Origin: an uncultured Emergencia sp.
Lineage (GTDB): Bacteria > Bacillota > Clostridia > Peptostreptococcales > Anaerovoracaceae
NCBI GenBank assembly: GCA_902476665.1
Contig: CABSEO010000126.1
Location: 1-6,148, forward strand
Direction: 5' to 3'
Length of the DNA stretch: 6,148 bases
The first letter of the stretch is position 1, and each line of letters starts with the position of its first letter. A program made the translations under genes and the position numbers. Of this stretch, positions 5,821 to 6,148 are shown piece by piece. Below the pieces are notes generated by a model. It made no database searches and was not told where the DNA came from. It saw only the letters and a program-made list of their open reading frames with translations.

Positions 5821-6148
5821 TTAAATCTCCATATAACTTCCTAAATACTTGAATTCCTGAGTCAGCTCTTCAAGCTGGTTCATCAGTCTCACAAATTCTT
5901 CGGAATAAACCTCTGACACAATATCGAAATAGAACATGTAGTCAAAGTCTCTGGAAGGAATCGGACGGCTTTCCAGTTTGAAAATCTGAATGCCCAGAGC
6001 ATTGAATCTTGCCAGCACGTTGTACAGAGAACCCGGATGATGGGAAACCACCAGCATCAGACTGGTCTTGTCCGCTCCCGGATAGATCTCCAGTTTTTTA
6101 CTGATACAGATGAATCTTGTATAGTTGTTGCCGTTATCCTGCACGGCT
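5821..6148 (-). CDS. pheA: Prephenate dehydratase, C-terminal part with ACT regulatory domain (5'-truncated)
   Basis: Converts prephenate to phenylpyruvate, the committed step to phenylalanine. Only the last 108 residues are in the window, starting AVQDNGNNYTRF. The TRF motif (10-12) is the end of the catalytic domain. An ACT domain (about 27-105) follows with the two phenylalanine-binding motifs: PGSLYNVL (38-45, equivalent to the GALV region) and LESRP (58-62). This predicts allosteric feedback inhibition by phenylalanine. The frame is open through the window edge. The GTG at 6144 is the internal Val, not a start. In Clostridia, PheA often carries an N-terminal chorismate mutase domain; that cannot be seen here. 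Its stop is one base from the AroE-AroK start. Confidence 0.95.
   Translation of the reverse strand, partial: AVQDNGNNYTRFICISKKLEIYPGADKTSLMLVVSHHPGSLYNVLARFNALGIQIFKLESRPIPSRDFDYMFYFDIVSEVYSEEFVRLMNQLEELTQEFKYLGSYMEI

Noticed and set aside
6142..6144. GTG at 6144 as the start of a stand-alone ACT-domain protein
   Set aside because: The frame continues to the window edge, and AVQDNGNNYTRF is the conserved end of the prephenate dehydratase catalytic domain, so the gene is cut by the window.
1..6148. Defence island, mobile element, CRISPR or toxin-antitoxin system
   Set aside because: No transposase, integrase, direct repeats, terminal inverted repeats or toxin-like pair is visible. The genes are housekeeping metabolism plus a few coupled unknowns.

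Overview
The window looks like an ordinary chromosomal stretch from an anaerobic Firmicute, most likely a Lachnospiraceae-type Clostridia. This rests on protein character, gene order, strong GGAGG ribosome binding sites and a fused shikimate dehydrogenase/shikimate kinase. The taxonomic call is inference. There is no RNA gene, insertion sequence, CRISPR array or phage gene that I can support. Coding density is very high, and all seven genes on the minus strand follow each other with little or no spacing.

Layout. Positions 1-1417 (+) hold most of gpmI, the cofactor-independent phosphoglycerate mutase of glycolysis, cut at its 5' end by the window edge. A strong hairpin terminator at 1446-1480 sits between gpmI and the convergent minus-strand genes. 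From the right edge leftward on the minus strand come: the C-terminal end of prephenate dehydratase (pheA, 6148-5821), a fused AroE-AroK protein (5819-4629), type II 3-dehydroquinate dehydratase (aroQ, 4628-4197), an M50-like membrane metalloprotease with a helical C-terminal region (4213-3077), an ArsC/Spx-family thioredoxin-fold protein (3077-2727), an unrecognised charged helical protein (2632-2198), and a DUF2238-like polytopic membrane protein (2196-1489).

How they work together. The first three minus-strand genes are aromatic amino acid biosynthesis: AroQ makes 3-dehydroshikimate, the AroE part reduces it to shikimate, the AroK part phosphorylates shikimate, and PheA, further on after chorismate, commits prephenate to phenylalanine. 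The M50-like gene starts inside aroQ and its stop overlaps the next start, so it and the ArsC-like gene are probably translated from the same message as the aro genes. The only minus-strand gap of any size is 2633-2726, where a second transcription unit could begin. I see no convincing promoter there.

The most noteworthy items are the compact AroE-AroK fusion with a short C-terminus, the coupling of a membrane protease and a CxxC redox-type protein to the aro operon, and two small uncharacterised proteins at its tail. None of these amounts to a clearly new system.
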